From positions 189,046,760-189,110,759 of the forward strand of contig CM069433.1 of assembly GCA_035610365.1 (NCBI GenBank): a DNA stretch of 64,000 nucleotides. The letters are read 5' to 3'. This DNA comes from Aquatica leii (lineage: Eukaryota; Arthropoda; Insecta; Coleoptera; Lampyridae). The notes under the pieces are model-generated. The model saw only the letters and a program-made list of their open reading frames with translations. It was not told the origin of the DNA and made no database searches. This document shows, piece after piece, positions 58,752-64,000 of the stretch (positions within the stretch are counted from its first letter, which is position 1; each line of letters starts with the position of its first letter). Position numbers and translations under genes: made by a program.

Positions 58752-59150
58752 TTAATTTTGAATACTAAATGTAAAATTGCAGTTAATTGTATTTTGCAAA
58801 ACAGAAGCATGAGAAACAGGTCCACTGACAATCCAGCCAAATCTGTTTTTTTTGTAATTAGGTTGGCTAGATCCCAATGAAATTTGGCCTATGCATAAGA
58901 AATCATAAAAATATGCTGCACCAAGAAGAATATCTATACGACCACGTTTCATAAATGTCGGATCAGCTAAAGTAACATTAGCCGATAGAGTGTGTTTTGA
59001 ACTTAATGAAACAGCGCATTCTGCATTAATATTTGTAGAAGCATCCATCAAATCTATACCTTTTATTTAAATCGGTTTTTTATGTAATTTTAAACGATTG
59101 AATAAATCGGTAGTTATATAATTACTTTAACTTCCCGAGTCAAGCAAGAC
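58752..59150 (-). pseudogene. BEL/Pao protease (second family)
   Basis: The active-site block SVLLDSGS, with its Asp at 59139-59141, is followed at once by a stop. The second conserved block lies in the frame 59051-58752: TFMKRGRIDILLGAAYFYDF and RFGWIVSGPVSH. So the catalytic Asp is kept, but the frame is interrupted. Confidence 0.75.
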
Positions 59151-59397
59151 ACTAACAAAATAAAACTAACCATCAGCATCAGCAACTTTAAAAATAGCTG
59201 TTGACAATAACATGTTAGCATAAGCAAATGACGATAATGTCAAATTAGGTTTAGAGTTGACCAAACTGGCAGTACAAGTATAGAAAACAGCAGATGGCAG
59301 GGTAGAAAAACTATTATCTATATGAAGCAATGAATGATGTCTACCTTTGCAATCACGACAGTTAAATATTGATTTTCAGTTTTGAGAGAAGTGTCCT

Positions 59398-60300
59398 TCA
59401 TAAAAGCTTACTTGGATCAATGCGATCATTTACAGGAAAAAACTTAAACTTTTGACAAGCAACGGTTAAATGAGATTCTTTACAATAATGACAGAGTTGA
59501 TTATCAAAAACAATCAAGGAAAAGTCTATTAATTTGTTTGGTAGGTATTTGAGAAACAAACTGTCGTTTGAAACCGCTACAGCTATACTAGCTTTGAGCT
59601 CGAAAAAGTCTAGAAAATCAGTAATTGTGGGAGAACTGTCCACGTCTTTAGATTGTTCCCATTCTCGTTTTGTTTGTAAATCTAAATTTGCAAGATGATG
59701 AATGATAATAACTTCGCTTATTTTTTCTTCAGGAACAAACAATACTAAAAATTATATATATTGCAATGTATTGTCAAACATTTTCCTAAATTTAGAGGCA
59801 ACACCTTTATTATTAGAAATGATTGAGAGCATTAATGTGATTTCGGATTAGACCGCGTTTATCATTATACCGTTTACAAATAATACTCCATGCATTACTA
59901 TAACTTTCGGCAGAAAAGGTTTGTGATTTTTGCAGTTCAGCAGCTTTACCAGTTAAACTGGTCTTAAGATAATTAATTTTTTCACTATCCGGTAGACTAT
60001 TATCTTTATGTATTATGCTTTCAAAAGTTTCGCAACACTCAATCCTAGTATGCTGCATGCTATTGAGTTTTTTAATTTTCATAATCGGTAAACAGCCTCA
60101 AGATCTTTAGATGAACACTAAATTTGGGTTTGTGTCGCGTCGAGTGACAACTAAAGTTTCAAAAGTACGATATCGTTTTCTCAATTAAATTTTTTTAGCG
60201 GTAACTTTTTTCGTTTCATCTTGCAAATTAAGAATACATTTTTCAAACATGGTTAAATTTCATTTGATAATTGCGCGTTTAGATTTTAGTGATTAGCTGG
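59398..60300 (-). pseudogene. BEL/Pao gag (second family)
   Basis: On the minus strand the frame 60082-59813 reads CCETFESIIHKDNSLPDSEK, INYLKTSLTGKAAELQKSQ and SNAWSIICKRYNDKR, the DUF1759 block. The next frame, 59742-59398, has IIHHLANLDLQTKREWEQSK, LDFFELKASI and LCHYCKESHLTVACQKF, a zinc knuckle of the C-x2-C-x3-H-x4-C type. The N-terminal part upstream of 60082 is frameshifted. Unlike the other BEL/Pao copy, this one keeps its knuckle. Confidence 0.78.
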
Positions 60301-60499
60301 AGGTTATTATTATTTCTTTAAACGATATAACAAGTATCTAACATAAATATAACTAAATTAAAAGCACAACATTTTGGTTTTGTTTTCCATACGCAGATGG
60401 AGTTAATTAAAAACAATAAAAACATGTTTAAACAATTGTAACACCCTTGACTTTACAAATAAACGCAAATGTAAATATTTCTACATATAAAAAATTTCT

Positions 60500-61085
60500 A
60501 GTTAACCTAAAACGTCAAAGTGACGGTTATGTGGCAAAACATCTTGAGTTCTATCGATAGCTAATGTAAAGGAGTAATAGCAAAGACTTCTACGCCCAGA
60601 GCCTATATTAAAATGAGAACGTCTTCTGTTACCAACGTTTTGCCCCCTTTGGTAAACAGTTTTATCCAGGCGTGAGAGAAATAAAAAACAGCAACAAATA
60701 ACCAAAATCTAAGAAAAAAAACGATGGACTTAAAAATGCAATGAAAATCTAACAAAGAACCACTACAGAGTTAGGTAATCAACTACAGAGATAATAGTTC
60801 AGAACTATTATTACGATTGAAGTTATTCGGGTATTTCATGATTTCCACGCTCTCTCGGATTTTCCTATTGAAGAAGAATAGAGAAACGTTATCAAAATCT
60901 ATATTGTGACCTATAGTAAAATGATATTGAGGTACTGTAGACTTAGAAATGTCCTTTTTTCCTATACAAAGATTAGGAAATGCGTGTGATGACGGAAGGA
61001 CCGGTTTTACCAATGTAGACTAAACCACATAAACTGAACAATAAATTTCGTATACACCTTAAAATGAAAGTGTAGGAAATTTGTT
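60500..61085 (-). pseudogene. Penelope-like element, GIY-YIG domain and 3' end
   Basis: On the minus strand ISHIIPFPKNKFPTLSF leads into GVYEIYCSVYVV and, one frame on, GLVYIGKTG, the GIY and YIG parts of the nuclease (about 61060-60995). Then KKDISKSTVPQYHFTIGHNI, DFDNVSLFFFNRKIRESVEI and MKYPNNFNRNN complete the domain (60960-60790). The segment down to about 60500 may be the 3' end. The RT part is absent. It differs from the PLE at 21081-21790 in sequence, so at least two PLE families are present. Confidence 0.8.
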
Positions 61086-64000
61086 TTTGGGAAAAGGAAT
61101 GATGTGAGAGATTTTGTCAGTCGAGTTGAATATGGGTTTAATACCATTTTTCGCTTAACAAAATTTTGAACCGAGATATGCCGATTTTAAAGACAGACAA
61201 ATTAAAAGGTACACTTCATAATCATAAAAAATAAAACTTAAGTTTTTTTTTCAGATACAATAGCTCATAGATACAGGTACAAGGAGAGCTATGGAACAAT
61301 TACCATACTCTGTAAAAAACTTTGACATTTCCAAGCGTTCCAAGTTCTGTAGATTTCCTAGGCAAAGTAAGAATAATTGTTGTATTTGTTCTTGTTGTTT
61401 TTTTTATTAATTTTTTTTTCATTAATGTTGGAAACGGACTTAGCCATTCTAAGGGCGGGAGTATGATAAAGTAATTTAGCGCCCTTTGTGTAGGCAACAC
61501 AACTCACGTCAAGTCATTTTATTTTCTATCATGATTTTTGTATTTGGGCATGCATATTTTGTAAGTAGTTTTTGGTAGCCATTAGTATGCCATTAGTGTG
61601 GCCATTATCTTCTTCAACAAACCGAATTGTAATGAAGCATGAAAATAAAGATCTAAAAGTATACAGTTCATCCTATGGAAGCGATTAAAATTATTGTTCA
61701 CCACTTTTGTTCTAAAATTAGCAAACGTCGACAAAGACAAAATATTCTCAATTAAAGACAAAAGTCTCACTCATTGTCTTATTTTATCTTGCTTGGACCC
61801 AAAAGATTCAATTGTTTGCAAAATAATCTTTCAAGTATTACCACGCCTAAATTAAGAAACATTCCAATTTTTTTAGTAAAAGATAATTAAGCATTATTAT
61901 TATCAAGCCCAAGCAAAACGCCTAATAAAAAAATTATAATTTTTAAATTAAATTTATTACGGCTTCGATAATTTTATGTTAAAAAAATTGCAAAATGATA
62001 ACTTTCTTAAGATAATTAAAAAAAACTTGCCGTTTAAACGCAATAAATATGGGTAAATAGAAAGTAGATTACAACGTATACTAAGAAATCAGATATAGCG
62101 TAAATAATTTAACATGGCGGAGCTAAATTACAAACATTAAAACAACTGAAACAAAATTTATGTGTACTTTCTTAACATACCTACATTTAAAAACAGAGCA
62201 CATAATTTTTAGGTAACTTGCATTAAACAAACGACCCCTAATATTACTTATTCCAAACACGGTATCATCTAAACTAAAGGGTGGAATACTGTTTGTCAAC
62301 CACCACTGCGTAATTTAAATAAATTATTATTAAAACAAATATCTCTTCAGATTGTATTTAACAAACTATAAGAAAATTTGAGTTTTTAAATTAAATTTAA
62401 ATTGTTTTTTAACTTTAATGCCTACACAGCGCAGGTTTTTGCTTTATGTTGATTATGATCATAAACAGCAACTGCAAATGACTTAACCGAAATGTCACTT
62501 GAACTGGAAATATTGCGAATTTTATTACCGCCGAGGATTAAATCGGTACGGGTTATAATAAAACTTTTTAATTGGGAACGTAGAACGTTAAAACGCCCCT
62601 TTACTCTTTTTGTAATAGAATGCAAAACGATGTTTACAAGTTTTTGACGCGTACCAATACGTTTTCAATAGGGTTTCAATTTTACGCGTATTTATTATTT
62701 AATGTGTGTAGAATTTGCTCACTTTTTCTTGTTAACAACTTTTCGATCAATACAACTTTAAGTGCGCTATATATTTTTAAATTGAACGTGAAAAAATTGT
62801 TTTTTTATCGGTATTATACGTAATTGAATGTAACAAAAATTAAAAAAATGATAAAATTTTTAAGTTTGGATTTGGAAAAACAATTATATCTTGTAATGTA
62901 ATCGTATCAAAATCGTTTTATTTTTAGGTCTACACTGACAATAAATATTCGATAACGATCGACAATAATGTAAAATATTCATATGTTACTGTATAGAAAG
63001 TTTTCTCTTAAACCAAATTTCCTTTTCAAATACTATTGACAAACCGCTTACTTGAATTTCTTAGATACAAAATAAATATTTTTCTCTTGAAAAATCTTGA
63101 TTTATTTTTACGGTCAAATAAAATCCGAACGAGGTAATTTCACTGTTTATTTGCAATAAATCAAAATTTAACCCAACCATAAAATATTTGAAAAATTTTC
63201 TAACGTTTTCAAATATTTAATCTTCTTCGTGGTAATACAAAAGATTAACAAAATGCGATCAAAAGGATTGTTTGCTCGTGTTATGGCAAAAATTATTCTT
63301 TTACAATTACATTCCTTATGTAAAGAATTTTGGTTTTGTAAATAGCGTTTGTGCATAATATAAGTATAAGTATTAAAGACAAACATAGCTTTAATTTTTT
63401 TTTATTTAATTAGCATTATTCTGTACTTACTCCAAAGATAAAACTTTAGGTTGAAAATTGTTTGTAATACAAATTTAATTTTCTCAATGGAATACTAAAA
63501 TAAAATCTAAATTGAGTTTATCTTTAGTCTATAGAAACACGAGTCATTATTACATAATTTGAAGAAAATTAGTTTATTCGCATGGATCAGCAGTGACTTT
63601 CGAAAAAACTTTTACGATACTTATACAGTTTAATGTTTATATAATACTTTTACAAAATTGGGATTGCTATTTTTCCGTGAGCCTCTTACATTTCAACGTT
63701 TAACAAGATCTGAAAACATTTTCTATGTAGAATCGATTTTTTAAATTACACTCCTTAACGAAAGATACGAATCTAAAAGTAAATGATTTGTAATCGTTTT
63801 TAACATTAGCACCTAATGCTGGTAACAATGAATGCAATTTAGAAACATAAAGAAAATGTAACTACCGGCAGTATGTAATAATGTAATTTGTTTTATTACC
63901 AAAATCATTTCGGGTGCGTTTTTATCATTACTGCTGTTCGCTGAAATGAGTTACTTTTTGTATTTAAATAATATAAATTATATTTAATACATAGACTAAA
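61086..64000. other. 2.9 kb stretch with no recognised gene
   Basis: AT-rich DNA to the window end. The part up to about 61500 may be further PLE sequence. Frames at 62422-62625 (-), 62620-62823 (+) and 63168-63386 (-) have no motif. Confidence 0.45.

Larger units (their letters stand above)
57293..60300 (-). mobile_element. Second BEL/Pao element, truncated, minus strand
   Basis: Gag, protease, RT and the start of integrase follow in order on the minus strand from about 60300 to 57293. No LTR was recognised at either side. It is truncated inside the integrase zinc region where the LINE fragment begins. Protein sequence differs substantially from the copy at 14504-21080, so it is a separate family. 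Confidence 0.8.

Noticed and set aside
1-64000. CRISPR arrays, rRNA, tRNA or bacterial operons
   Set aside because: None seen; the TE content and promoter layout are eukaryotic and no regular spacer array or cloverleaf was found by eye.

Overview
The window is AT-rich, TE-dense DNA from an arthropod, most likely an insect. I infer this from the mix of BEL/Pao, Gypsy-like, Jockey, R1/LOA-like and Penelope-like retroelements with Tc1, piggyBac and hAT DNA transposons, and from two TATA-plus-TCAGT core promoters typical of insects. I found no intact host protein-coding gene in 64 kb. Every recognisable coding stretch is a transposable-element (TE) gene, and all are broken by stops, frameshifts or deletions.

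Layout. 0.3-4.4 kb: a decayed Jockey LINE (+) with an unidentified 1.2 kb interruption. 4.7 kb: a strong core-promoter-like site with a possible 5' exon. 5.9-8.8 kb: a LINE reverse transcriptase (RT) fragment (+) followed by two Tc1-like remnants in opposite orientations. 9.2-12.5 kb: decayed minisatellites, then a LINE (-) split by a 674 bp insertion with 15 bp target-site duplications (TSDs). 14.2-21.8 kb: a Penelope-like element (PLE, -) split by an LTR-bounded BEL/Pao element (+) with a 5 bp GAAAC duplication. 22.7 kb: a 98 bp fold-back element. 23.1-24.5 kb: two PLE fragments in inverted orientation. 25.2-26.6 kb: a piggyBac-like transposase relic. 27.3-28.1 kb: a LINE C-terminus. 28.36-34.09 kb: a Tc1-like element with both ends, split by a Gypsy-like element that kept its 3' LTR but lost its 5' LTR. 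36.8-41.4 kb: a LINE with DUF4780-like ORF1 and endonuclease-RT-RNase H ORF2, bounded by 13 bp duplications. 42.3-42.7 kb: a heat-shock-promoter-like arrangement followed by a non-coding exon-like stretch. 45.5-50.7 kb: a hAT element (-) with terminal inverted repeats (TIRs) and near-perfect 8 bp duplications, holding a PLE RT fragment. 52.2 kb: an inverted copy of one hAT end plus its outside flank. 56.6-61.1 kb: LINE, BEL/Pao and PLE fragments, all (-).

Reading the nested boundaries gives relative ages: PLE before BEL/Pao, Tc1 before Gypsy, and LINE before the 674 bp retroposon. Such a gene-free, mixed-orientation TE graveyard fits a long intron, pericentromeric DNA or a piRNA-source locus. 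The two promoter-like sites are the best non-TE functional candidates. Protein families were recognised by eye from motifs, without database searches, and boundaries of decayed copies are approximate unless TSDs or TIRs are cited.
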